From positions 1 to 20,000 of the forward strand of contig CABSDO010000031.1 in assembly GCA_902476475.1 (NCBI GenBank): 20,000 bases of DNA. The letters are read 5' to 3'. This DNA comes from an uncultured Collinsella sp. GTDB taxonomy: Bacteria; Actinomycetota; Coriobacteriia; Coriobacteriales; Coriobacteriaceae. The notes beneath the pieces were generated by a model that ran no database searches, had not been told where the DNA came from, and saw only the letters and a list, made by a program, of their open reading frames with translations. How positions within the stretch are numbered: position 1 is the first letter of the stretch; each line of letters opens with the position of its first letter. A program made the position numbers and the translations under genes. Below are positions 14,006-20,000 of the stretch, one piece after another.

Positions 14006-15409
14006 CTAGCCCAGGACGGGGCTAAAGTCGAAGCGCAGCGTCATGAGGTGCTGCGGGGATTCGATGGCTGCGGCAATGATGTCGGCATCTCGTGCACGAT
14101 CGAACCCTTCAAGTTCCATTTGATAGGGGAAGTCTTCTTGGATACCGATGCGACGCGGAACCAAAAGCTTGGTTCCGTCGAATTCTTCGGTTCGCGTTCC
14201 GTCTGCTGCAACGGAATAAAGGTGTAACTTGGCGGTCGTTGTGGCGTCAAGTGCCGAGATAGCTTGGATATCGTTCGAGGCGCTCCTTGCTCCCACTGCT
14301 GTAAGTGCCGTAGGCGCGACGACTTCACCCGAAGGCAAAAAGACGAGCTCGACGGTATTGGGGAATGCGATGAGGATATTTTTGCGGCGGGGCGCATTGG
14401 CAGCGACTGGCTCAATGCTTGCGGCATCGACGGTTTCCGTGTGGTCGAGCGCGACCATCATGCAACAGTTGCCTTCGTCGACATCTGGGGGAGCGGCAAA
14501 GTCCAGGCCGTCTTTCGGTTGGGGATCGCCTAGTTCGGTGGCGGTGCCGCCTGGCTTCTCGAGAGGAGCCGCAGCGTTGTCTTCTGATGATGCATCGTCT
14601 GCATCGTCAGCATGTGTCGGTGCGTCTGCAATCTCGTCTTTGGGGGATTTGTCATTATCGCTCGATATAGGAGCAGCAATCCCGACGGACCCCACTCCGT
14701 GCCATGTCATTTGGAGCAGCGCCGGATCGGCGAGAATGCGCTGCACGCCCGGCTCCTGGGTATCGATATTGATGGGGGCGGGTTCTGATCCGCGCGTGAG
14801 GTTAAGCGAACCCTTCTGTCCATTGCTTTGAGCCTCTTGGTCGTCCGCGTCGCCAGCGTAGAACAGCAAAGGCGCATCTCCCGTTGCGATGGCTTCGGTG
14901 TCCGCCTTGGTCAGTCGCAGCGACGCCGTAAAGGAGATGATGGGCTGTGTGCCATCGACATTCGAGGGAACGCAGCCCAGGCATACACCTCCTCCTCCTT
15001 CTTCATAGGCCGCGCTGTCGAAGGCGACCTTCGCCCCGTTCGCCGAGTCATCGACCGAGTCAATATCGATGCGCAGCTCTAGGTCGCATGGGTCGCCATC
15101 GGCGTCGACTGCAGCCGATTTCCATGTGCAGATGGCATAACCTGTCTGGGGGCCGTTCTCCTTGTTCGGTCGCTTGATATCCACGACTATCGCGTCGACC
15201 GTATTGCGGTGAAGGCATCCCGAGGTTCGGACCGTGGCGTGTGCGAGCGAAAAACGTTGGCAGGCGACGATACCCGACGAATCCGCCACGGGGTTCAGAG
15301 CTTGCGGTAAGGAGTTTGCCGTGGCGGGCGTCGCCCAAGCGGCGAGAGGCATACCGCTCGCCAGTGCGCTGCAGAGCGCGGCAACGGGCAAAAGGTTTTT
15401 GGGTGCCAT
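14006..15409 (-). CDS. Secreted cysteine-containing protein of unknown function
   Basis: 467 aa. ATG 15409 has TAGGAGAA about 3 nt upstream. Seen: a signal peptide (MAPK, hydrophobic core, ending near AWA-TP at about residue 26), then a mature protein with eight cysteines, including a VCLGC pair in the first half and an adjacent NCC pair after the middle. Between them is an acidic, Ala/Asp-rich low-complexity region (about residues 255-305). No C-terminal anchor, sortase motif or membrane segment is visible, and I recognise no catalytic motif. It is the last gene of a five-gene minus-strand locus for exported proteins, 39 nt after the small sortase-substrate gene. The even number of cysteines fits extracellular disulfides; it may be a secreted or non-covalently held component of the same surface structure. 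Confidence 0.75.
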   Translation of the reverse strand: MAPKNLLPVAALCSALASGMPLAAWATPATANSLPQALNPVADSSGIVACQRFSLAHATVRTSGCLHRNTVDAIVVDIKRPNKENGPQTGYAICTWKSAAVDADGDPCDLELRIDIDSVDDSANGAKVAFDSAAYEEGGGGVCLGCVPSNVDGTQPIISFTASLRLTKADTEAIATGDAPLLFYAGDADDQEAQSNGQKGSLNLTRGSEPAPINIDTQEPGVQRILADPALLQMTWHGVGSVGIAAPISSDNDKSPKDEIADAPTHADDADDASSEDNAAAPLEKPGGTATELGDPQPKDGLDFAAPPDVDEGNCCMMVALDHTETVDAASIEPVAANAPRRKNILIAFPNTVELVFLPSGEVVAPTALTAVGARSASNDIQAISALDATTTAKLHLYSVAADGTRTEEFDGTKLLVPRRIGIQEDFPYQMELEGFDRARDADIIAAAIESPQHLMTLRFDFSPVLG

Positions 15410-15448
15410 GGTTCTCCTATCTATTCCGCGTACTCCGGTTATGCTTGG

Positions 15449-15709
15449 CTATTGGTTGCGTTTGATGTGCAGGCCAAGGCACGTCAGTCCTGCTCCCACC
15501 GTGGCGGCGCCCACCGCAATGAGTTGCCGGGTGTCGCTCGTCTGAGCGAGCGGCTCGTGACGGCTGCCGCGATTAAGGCCCGAAAGGTCGACGGTCACTT
15601 CTGTGGCCGCCTGCGCTTGCTCTTGTTGAGCAAAGGCCATGGCAGGTGCGGACGCCAAGATGCCGACGATGGCGGCCAGTGCAAGCGCCTTAGGACGTGG
15701 CGTGCGCAC
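15449..15709 (-). CDS. Very small sortase-anchored peptide precursor (LAQTS motif)
   Basis: 86 aa from GTG 15709, chosen because the signal peptide begins there (RTPRPK, hydrophobic core 8-19, AMAFA up to about 27); the frame extends upstream to 15775, but that part lies inside the preceding gene. At the C-terminus LAQTS (54-58) precedes a hydrophobic segment (about 63-82) and KRNQ, the LPxTG-like sorting layout. After signal-peptide removal and cleavage within the motif, only about 30 residues would remain on the wall. The gene overlaps the upstream 200-aa gene by 20 nt in another frame, so translation is likely coupled; no strong ribosome site is seen. No sortase gene lies in the window. 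It could also be a remnant of a larger protein, although its export signals are complete. Confidence 0.65.
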   Translation of the reverse strand: MRTPRPKALALAAIVGILASAPAMAFAQQEQAQAATEVTVDLSGLNRGSRHEPLAQTSDTRQLIAVGAATVGAGLTCLGLHIKRNQ

Positions 15710-16292
15710 CGGGCTCGACCGTCCAGGTGATGCTTGCCACTTGATCTCCCGTACCGGTGGCGTGGTAGATGTCACGCGTGACGCGGGCGACGTGGCCGCT
15801 CACATTGAGCTTGATTTTGTCCGTTCCGTCGGCAATGCCCTGGTACTTCATGTCGAAGTTTGCGTCCTTGGAAAGATCGAGGCCCGTAGTCTGAGTCGCC
15901 GAGCTGGCATCCTTTTCTGCCTTATCGGGGCCAACCTTAAAATCGATGGAGTTCTGGGCCGAGCCCGTCTTTGCGTCTGCAACGATTGTCCAGTCGTTTT
16001 TGGCCGTGACCTTCATGTTAGTGACGTGGATGCCATATGCCGAGAGGTTGTCGATGGTAATCGTCTTGTCGGAGGGTCCTACAAGCGTTCCGTCGGCGCT
16101 GGCGGCAAAGGGGATGACCGTTGGCGCCTTAAACGAAACATTGCTAATGTCGGCCTTCACCGTCACATCGGTGGTTCCAACGCGCACCTCTGCTATGGCC
16201 GCCGTTGGCGCGGCGCCCATCGCAAGTGCGAGCGTAAGCCCTGCGCCCACGGCGAGTGCCCTGGCTCCGCTCAGGTTCATGGGTGTGTTCAT
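15690..16292 (-). CDS. Secreted beta-rich protein, WxL/fibre-subunit-like, function unknown
   Basis: 200 aa. ATG 16292 has AAAGGA about 7 nt upstream. Seen: a signal peptide with hydrophobic core and cleavage near AIA-EV (residue 34), then a mature chain with no cysteine, rich in alternating Val/Ile/Thr strands: VSFKAPTVIPF, KTITIDNLSAYGIHVTNMKV, DWTIV, and the end ASITWTVEPG. This looks like an immunoglobulin-type or WxL-like beta-sandwich, as in camelysin-type and pilin-like subunits, but I do not assign a family. No anchor is present; its closest neighbour, the overlapping small LAQTS protein, could provide one. Two hairpins precede it in the 87-nt gap after the membrane-anchored gene, consistent with separate control of its mRNA level. 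Confidence 0.75.
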   Translation of the reverse strand: MNTPMNLSGARALAVGAGLTLALAMGAAPTAAIAEVRVGTTDVTVKADISNVSFKAPTVIPFAASADGTLVGPSDKTITIDNLSAYGIHVTNMKVTAKNDWTIVADAKTGSAQNSIDFKVGPDKAEKDASSATQTTGLDLSKDANFDMKYQGIADGTDKIKLNVSGHVARVTRDIYHATGTGDQVASITWTVEPGAHATS

Positions 16293-16311
16293 AATCGATC
16301 CTTTCTGCTCG

Positions 16312-16362
16312 TCACGGACTGTTTCCGTGATGGTTGGACGAATGGGGGCAGGGTGCTGCCCC
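16312..16362 (-). other. Two tandem perfect hairpins before the fibre-like gene
   Basis: GGGGCAG/CTGCCCC (16345-16351 with 16356-16362, 4-nt loop) and TCACGGA/TCCGTGA (16312-16318 with 16324-16330, 5-nt loop) lie 14 nt apart in the 87-nt gap between two genes of the minus-strand locus. Neither is followed by a T run, so they resemble mRNA processing or stabilising stems rather than a terminator. The second ends about 19 nt before the start codon. Confidence 0.6.
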
Positions 16363-16379
16363 TGCGAGCGCGTCGGCCA

Positions 16380-16889
16380 CTAGCCTTCCGCCTGGGCCAC
16401 CCGCACTTTGACGCGCGTCGGATTGTCGTGGGTGTCGTAGGTCTTGGCATCGAGTGCCTGAATCTCGATATATGCCTCGCCTTCTTGGATATCGCCGGCG
16501 GGGCAGGTCTCAACCGTCTTGCCGGCTTCGACCACACCGGACTCATAGATGGTCTTGTCGTTTTGAATCACACGGAAGCGCTGGGGAAACTTGTTGTCTT
16601 GGACGTTTTGCACGTTGACGCGCAACTTGCCGCCTTCCTGCAACTGTGCGACCGGCGCGACCGAGATCGTCATCATGTTGTCGCGGACGATGGCGTCGAG
16701 CTCATCCTGGATTTCTTGGCGCGATTTGCCCTCTGCCGTCGTGACTGAGGCGCCCGCTTCGGGCACGGGCTGCGATTGCCAGGCGTATAGCCCTACGGCG
16801 ATGAGGGCGCAGACGATAGCCAGGCAGACAACGACGAGTTTCTTGCGACGCCCCAGTCCTGCAAGGCGGGGCGGCTTCTTCGCACTCAT
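16380..16889 (-). CDS. Membrane-anchored extracellular protein of unknown function
   Basis: 169 aa. ATG 16889 overlaps the preceding stop (ATGA), with AAGGAC about 6 nt upstream. Seen: a strongly basic N-terminus (KKPPR, GRRKK), one transmembrane helix (about 18-36), a spacer, a helical stretch SRQEIQDELDAIVRDNM (56-72), and then beta strands: ISVAPVAQL, KLRVNVQN, RFRVIQN, YESGVVEAG, AYIEIQALD, RVKVRVAQ. The type II or signal-anchor topology places the beta domain outside. One Cys (in VETCPAG) is extracytoplasmic. I do not recognise the family. It is second in the exported-protein locus and could be a membrane partner for the secreted proteins encoded after it. Confidence 0.75.
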   Translation of the reverse strand: MSAKKPPRLAGLGRRKKLVVVCLAIVCALIAVGLYAWQSQPVPEAGASVTTAEGKSRQEIQDELDAIVRDNMMTISVAPVAQLQEGGKLRVNVQNVQDNKFPQRFRVIQNDKTIYESGVVEAGKTVETCPAGDIQEGEAYIEIQALDAKTYDTHDNPTRVKVRVAQAEG

Positions 16890-17182
16890 GCGGCGTCCTT
16901 GGTGGTGTAGACACGTGCGAACGTGGACGGGTCAGCTCCAAAGAGCATATGAAGCATCAGGCGACGCGAGTAGATGAGCTCGTCGAAGTCGTGAGGGAGC
17001 TCGATATTGTGGACATGCGCGATGTGGTGGGCGAGCGCCGAGAACGACTCGGGGTCGCAGATAACATCGGTGGTGACGTGGTAGACCGCCGTATCGGGGA
17101 ACGCCTCTTCGTCGAAAGGCAGGAGATAGGGATCGTCGTCGACCTCGATGGCGACGCCGTACTGGGGCCAGTAATATGCCAT
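16886..17182 (-). CDS. Small cytoplasmic protein of unknown function, first gene of exported-protein locus
   Basis: 98 aa. ATG 17182 has GGGAGG about 5 nt upstream. The chain is acidic and rich in His, Tyr and Asp, with no signal peptide or membrane segment: WPQYGVAIEVDDDPYLLPFD (5-24), HVTTDVICDPESFSAL (35-50), HHIAHVHNIELPHDFDELI (52-70) and RRLMLHMLFG (73-82). The YGVAIEVDDD stretch faintly recalls the acidic strand of restriction-like nuclease folds (DUF559 type), but the downstream catalytic residues are not seen and I do not claim it. It ends in the ATGA overlap with the membrane-anchored protein gene, so the two are coupled, and it probably works with, or regulates, the exported proteins. 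Confidence 0.7.
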   Translation of the reverse strand: MAYYWPQYGVAIEVDDDPYLLPFDEEAFPDTAVYHVTTDVICDPESFSALAHHIAHVHNIELPHDFDELIYSRRLMLHMLFGADPSTFARVYTTKDAA

Positions 17183-17528
17183 GGGAACCTCCCTGCTTCT
17201 GGGGCCAAAACTTCCATTGGTTTTGGCTGTCGATGCCGACCGTATCAGTCACTACTTGACCAATTTCTGACCAAATGCTTGACGGATTGAGATCTCTGCA
17301 GGTAAGGGGCGGTAAAAAATACTTCAACTTTTTTCGAGCGACAATTGCGTGGTCGCTGGCGGCAAAGCTATATGTGTCAAAAACATCGTCTGCCGAGGAA
17401 ACCTCGCCACTCGCCGAATTGCACGAACGTAAAAATCGCCAATTATGGAGACGGTCTCGAACACGTCAACGAAACGATGCGGTAACATCTCCCTGCAAAC
17501 ACTGCAGTTAGCTAAAGGGGGAGTTTGC
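17183..17528. promoter_or_regulatory. Divergent intergenic region with TGAC direct repeats and small palindromes
   Basis: These 346 bases separate the exported-protein locus from the LDH-Etf operon and are AT-richer than the genes. Three TGAC repeats, each preceded by C or T, begin at 17257, 17268 and 17280, spaced 11 and 12 bp. Also present are AGCGAC/GTCGCT (17337-17342 with 17352-17357), CGAGG/CCTCG (17394-17398 with 17402-17406) and the palindrome GAGAC-G-GTCTC (17448-17458). A weak promoter for the LDH gene may be TTGCAC (17419-17424) with AATTAT (17441-17446). CTCCC (17489-17493) can pair with GGGAG (17519-17523) of the LDH ribosome site. No gene is supported here. Confidence 0.5.
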
Positions 17529-19130
17529 GTGTCTGTAACCATCAAACCCTTCACCGACGAGTTCGAAGAGTATGGCCGCGATGAGTCTCGCGCATCGGGC
17601 GAGGCCTCGAGCATCTCGTTTCCGACAACGGAGGACGAGGTTCGCGCCATTTTGGAAAGGCTCCATGCCGAGCGTGTCCCGGTAACGGTTCAGGGCGCCC
17701 GGACCGGTCTTGCCGCCGGAGCCGTGCCCCATGGCGGTCACATTCTCAATACTTCCCGCATGAATCGCTACCTAGGCCTTCGCCGCGATGAGCAGGGCCG
17801 CTTTCTTTTGCGTGTAGAGCCCGGCGTCGTGTTGTCTGAGCTGCGCAAGCAACTGGGCAAGAAAGTGCTGCCGACTGCCGGCTGGGACCAGGCATCGCTT
17901 GAGGCCTACGAGGAGTTTCAGGAAGCCCCCGAGCAGTTCTTTCCCACCGATCCCACCGAGGCATCTGCCTGCCTGGGCGGTATGGCGGCATGCAACGCTT
18001 CCGGCGCCCGTAGCTACGCTTACGGCCCCATGCGCCCTCACGTCACGGGCCTTCATGTCGCGCTGACCGATGGCGACCTGCTCGAGCTTCATCGCGGCGA
18101 GGTTTTTGCACAGGGTCGTCGCCTCTCGCTCGTCACGGCGCAGGGCCGCACGCTCGAGCTCGATCTTCCCGGCTACACCATGCCCAAGACCAAAAATGCT
18201 TCGGGCTATTTTGTTGCTGACGACATGGACGCCATCGACCTGCTCATCGGTGCGTGTGGCACGCTCGGCGTCATCACCGAGCTCGAGATTGCCCTGCAGG
18301 TGGCACCTGCGGTCGTCTGGGGCGTGAGCTGCTTCTTTGACAGCGAAGACAAGGCCGTGTCCTTCACCGATTCCGTGCGCCCCGTCCTGTCCCACGCGGC
18401 TGCCATCGAGTATTTCGATGCAGGCGCCCTGGATATCCTGCGTCGCCAGCGCGAGCAGTCGACGGCGTTCGCCTCGCTGCCGGCGCTCGACAAAGAGGCA
18501 AAAGTCTGCGTCTACGTGGAGCTCGACTGCGATGACGAGGCCCAGGCGACTGAGGAGCTGTATCACCTGGGGTGGGTGCTGGAGCTTGCGGGCGGCAGCG
18601 ATGATGCGACATGGGTCGCGCGCACCGAGGTCGATCGCGAGTGCCAGCGATTCTTCCGCCATGCGGTGCCCGAGAGCGTCAACATGCTTATCGATGAGCG
18701 CCGCCGCACGGATCCCACCATTACCAAACTGGGCTCGGATATGTCGGTGCCCAACGCACGCCTGGCCGATGTCATCGCCCTCTATCGCCGCACGTTGGCC
18801 GAAAGCGGTCTTGAGTCCGCCGCGTGGGGTCATATCGGCAACAACCACCTGCATGTGAACATTCTGCCGCGCGATGCGCAGGATTACCGTCGCGGCGGCG
18901 AGTTGTTTGCCCAGTGGGCCTCCGAAGTTACGGCTATGGGTGGCGCCGTCTCTGCCGAGCATGGCGTCGGTAAGATCAAGGCGGGCTTCTTGGAGACGAT
19001 GTACGGCCACGAGGCCATGGTCGAGTCGGCGCGGCTCAAGCTCCAGCTCGATCCTGCCGGGCAGTTGGGCCGCGGTAACCTGTTTTCGGAGAAGCTCTTG
19101 GATGAACTCATCCAGAAAGGGGGCGCGTGA
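17529..19130 (+). CDS. FAD-linked oxidase, GlcD/lactate dehydrogenase type (LctD-like)
   Basis: 533 aa from GTG 17529, chosen for AAAGGGGGAG about 5 nt upstream; a frame start at 17445 lacks this. Seen: the PCMH FAD-binding domain with PVTVQGARTGLAAGAVPHGG (51-70), FFPTDPTEASACLGGMAACN (137-156), ARSYAYGPMRPHVTGL, MPKTKNASGY and GACGTLGVITELEIAL; then the C-terminal oxidase domain with AWGHIGNNHLHVNIL and SAEHGVGKIKAGFLETMYG. These are the marks of D-2-hydroxyacid dehydrogenases such as GlcD and LctD. The usual HIGDGNLH reads HIGNNHLH here, so the exact substrate may differ. EtfB follows directly, so electrons probably pass to an EtfAB pair, as in the bifurcating lactate dehydrogenase of Acetobacterium. 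Lactate is the likely substrate, not proved. Confidence 0.85.
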   Translation: MSVTIKPFTDEFEEYGRDESRASGEASSISFPTTEDEVRAILERLHAERVPVTVQGARTGLAAGAVPHGGHILNTSRMNRYLGLRRDEQGRFLLRVEPGVVLSELRKQLGKKVLPTAGWDQASLEAYEEFQEAPEQFFPTDPTEASACLGGMAACNASGARSYAYGPMRPHVTGLHVALTDGDLLELHRGEVFAQGRRLSLVTAQGRTLELDLPGYTMPKTKNASGYFVADDMDAIDLLIGACGTLGVITELEIALQVAPAVVWGVSCFFDSEDKAVSFTDSVRPVLSHAAAIEYFDAGALDILRRQREQSTAFASLPALDKEAKVCVYVELDCDDEAQATEELYHLGWVLELAGGSDDATWVARTEVDRECQRFFRHAVPESVNMLIDERRRTDPTITKLGSDMSVPNARLADVIALYRRTLAESGLESAAWGHIGNNHLHVNILPRDAQDYRRGGELFAQWASEVTAMGGAVSAEHGVGKIKAGFLETMYGHEAMVESARLKLQLDPAGQLGRGNLFSEKLLDELIQKGGA

Positions 19131-19132
19131 AG

Positions 19133-19948
19133 ATGAGCGATTTCCATATGGTGGTGTGCGTCAAGGCGGTGCCGGGTAGCACCGAGGTCAAGATGGACCC
19201 CAAGACCAATACCATCGTGCGCGATGGTAAGCAGGCGGTCATTAATCCCTTTGACGCGAGCGCTCTGGAGTGCGCCCTGGCGCTGAAGGACGACTTTATC
19301 GGCTTTGGCATGGACGTGCGCGTGACGGTGGTGTCGATGGGTATTCCCGCGACCGAAGCGCTGCTGCGCGACTGTATTGCCCGCGGCGCCGATGACGCGC
19401 TGCTGCTGACCGATCGCGCCTTTGCAGGTGCCGATACCCTGGCGACCACCTATGCCCTCAAATGCGGTATCGAGGCACTCGACGAGGACTTTGATCTGCT
19501 CATCTGCGGCAAGATGGCGGTGGACGGCGATACGGCCCAGATCGGGCCCGAGCTTGCCGGTGCTTTTGAGATTCCCTGCGTGACCGACGTGAGCTGCGTG
19601 CAGAGCGCGGGCTTTACGACGTGCGGCTCGCTGGCGCTCGTTCACGGATGCGATGCCGGTGAAGAGACGGTCTACCTGGAGATGCCGTGCGCGATGACGA
19701 CCGCTAAAGAGATCGGTCAGCTGCGTATGCCGAGCATTGCCGGTATTCGTGCGGCTGAGGAGGCGAACGTGCGCGTGGTCAACGCTGCCGACGTGCATGC
19801 CGACCCCGCGCGCTGCGGCCTTGCCGGCTCGCCGACGCAGGTCGTGCGCTCGTTTGTGCCCGACCGCGACCAAACGTGTGAGGCTGTTGAGGGAACGGCG
19901 CCCGAGCAGGCGGCAAAGCTTGCCAAGATTATCGAGGGGATGGCATAG
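19133..19948 (+). CDS. etfB: Electron transfer flavoprotein beta subunit (LctB-like)
   Basis: 271 aa from ATG 19133, with AAAGGGGG about 9 nt upstream; a GTG at 19127 overlaps the preceding stop and would add two residues but sits only 3 nt from that site. Seen: VVCVKAVPGSTEVKMDP near the N-terminus, the NPFDASALECALALKD stretch, VVSMGIPATEALLRDCIARGADDALLLTD and KMAVDGDTAQIGPELAG, all typical of EtfB; the last is the nucleotide-binding loop. It forms a heterodimer with EtfA, which starts 1 nt after its stop. It belongs to a dehydrogenase-EtfB-EtfA operon in which the flavoprotein accepts electrons from the dehydrogenase and may bifurcate them to ferredoxin and NAD. Bifurcation is inferred from the arrangement, not from residues I checked. 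Confidence 0.92.
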   Translation: MSDFHMVVCVKAVPGSTEVKMDPKTNTIVRDGKQAVINPFDASALECALALKDDFIGFGMDVRVTVVSMGIPATEALLRDCIARGADDALLLTDRAFAGADTLATTYALKCGIEALDEDFDLLICGKMAVDGDTAQIGPELAGAFEIPCVTDVSCVQSAGFTTCGSLALVHGCDAGEETVYLEMPCAMTTAKEIGQLRMPSIAGIRAAEEANVRVVNAADVHADPARCGLAGSPTQVVRSFVPDRDQTCEAVEGTAPEQAAKLAKIIEGMA

Positions 19949-20000
19949 ATGAGCGGACTGATTATCGATAGCGAAGCCTGTATCGGCTGGGGCCGCTGCG
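19949..20000 (+). CDS. etfA: Electron transfer flavoprotein alpha subunit, N-terminus only (ferredoxin-like start)
   Basis: Seventeen codons are in the window. ATG 19949 directly follows the etfB stop, with GAGGGG about 9 nt upstream. The start MSGLIIDSEACIGWGRC resembles the ferredoxin-like extension found on EtfA of bifurcating systems such as LctC and CarE, where CIGCGRC would be expected. Here the second Cys is Trp14. The rest of the protein lies beyond the right edge, so the identification leans on the neighbours. Confidence 0.75.
   Translation, partial: MSGLIIDSEACIGWGRC

Noticed and set aside
15639..16748. A 369-codon plus-strand frame across the exported-protein locus
   Set aside because: It crosses three minus-strand genes with signal peptides and ribosome sites and is Cys/Arg/His-rich with no domain.
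16886..17182. A restriction-type (DUF559-like) nuclease
   Set aside because: Only the AIEVDDD stretch hints at it; the expected downstream catalytic Lys/Gln pattern is absent and the protein is only 98 residues.
17772..19010. A 412-codon minus-strand frame opposite the FAD-linked oxidase
   Set aside because: The plus-strand protein has full FAD-binding and C-terminal motifs; the antisense frame has none and no ribosome site.

Overview
The window reads as chromosomal DNA of a high-GC Gram-positive bacterium, most likely a gut Coriobacteriia member close to Collinsella. This rests on gene content and style recalled from known families: a DUF3516 Ski2-like helicase typical of Actinomycetota, a bacterial Elp3, an LDH-EtfB-EtfA cluster, a sortase motif of the LAQTS type, many GTG starts and dense gene packing. 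No database search was possible. I see no tRNA, rRNA, CRISPR array, transposase or phage gene.

Layout. (1) 1-568: the N-terminal third or less of a DUF3516 helicase, minus strand, running off the left edge. (2) 569-878: an intergenic stretch with a 123-bp element bounded by 20-bp inverted repeats. (3) 879-2708: two minus-strand SAM methyltransferases, a divergent TrmB and an unassigned class I enzyme. (4) 2976-4597: a divergent pair, a membrane-anchored XRE regulator followed by a DUF4097 beta-repeat protein, separated from the methyltransferase by nested inverted repeats. (5) 4694-7477: Elp3 tRNA-modifying enzyme, probably leaderless, abutting a spermidine-synthase-like protein. (6) 7508-13110, minus strand: a three-gene cassette in the transcribed order TerB_N/TerB_C protein, BrxD-like (DUF2791) ATPase, and Lhr/BrxHI-like helicase. 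(7) 13200-13916: a DUF554 membrane protein. (8) 14006-17182, minus strand: a five-gene locus for exported proteins, including an 86-aa precursor with a sortase signal. (9) 17529-20000, plus strand: FAD-linked lactate-type dehydrogenase, EtfB and the beginning of EtfA, resembling an electron-bifurcating lactate dehydrogenase.

How the parts work together. The helicase-BrxD-TerB_N set is the best candidate for an incompletely described system. It carries two ATPase components known from type 2 BREX (Pgl) phage defence, but no PglZ phosphatase or PglX methylase is present here; a TerB-type protein takes the leading position. The XRE and DUF4097 proteins overlap by 4 nt and look like an envelope-sensing pair. 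The exported-protein locus has one coupled pair at its head, tandem hairpins before the fibre-like protein, and an overlapping tiny anchored peptide, which suggests an unrecognised surface structure. Elp3 and TrmB both point to tRNA modification, but are not co-transcribed.
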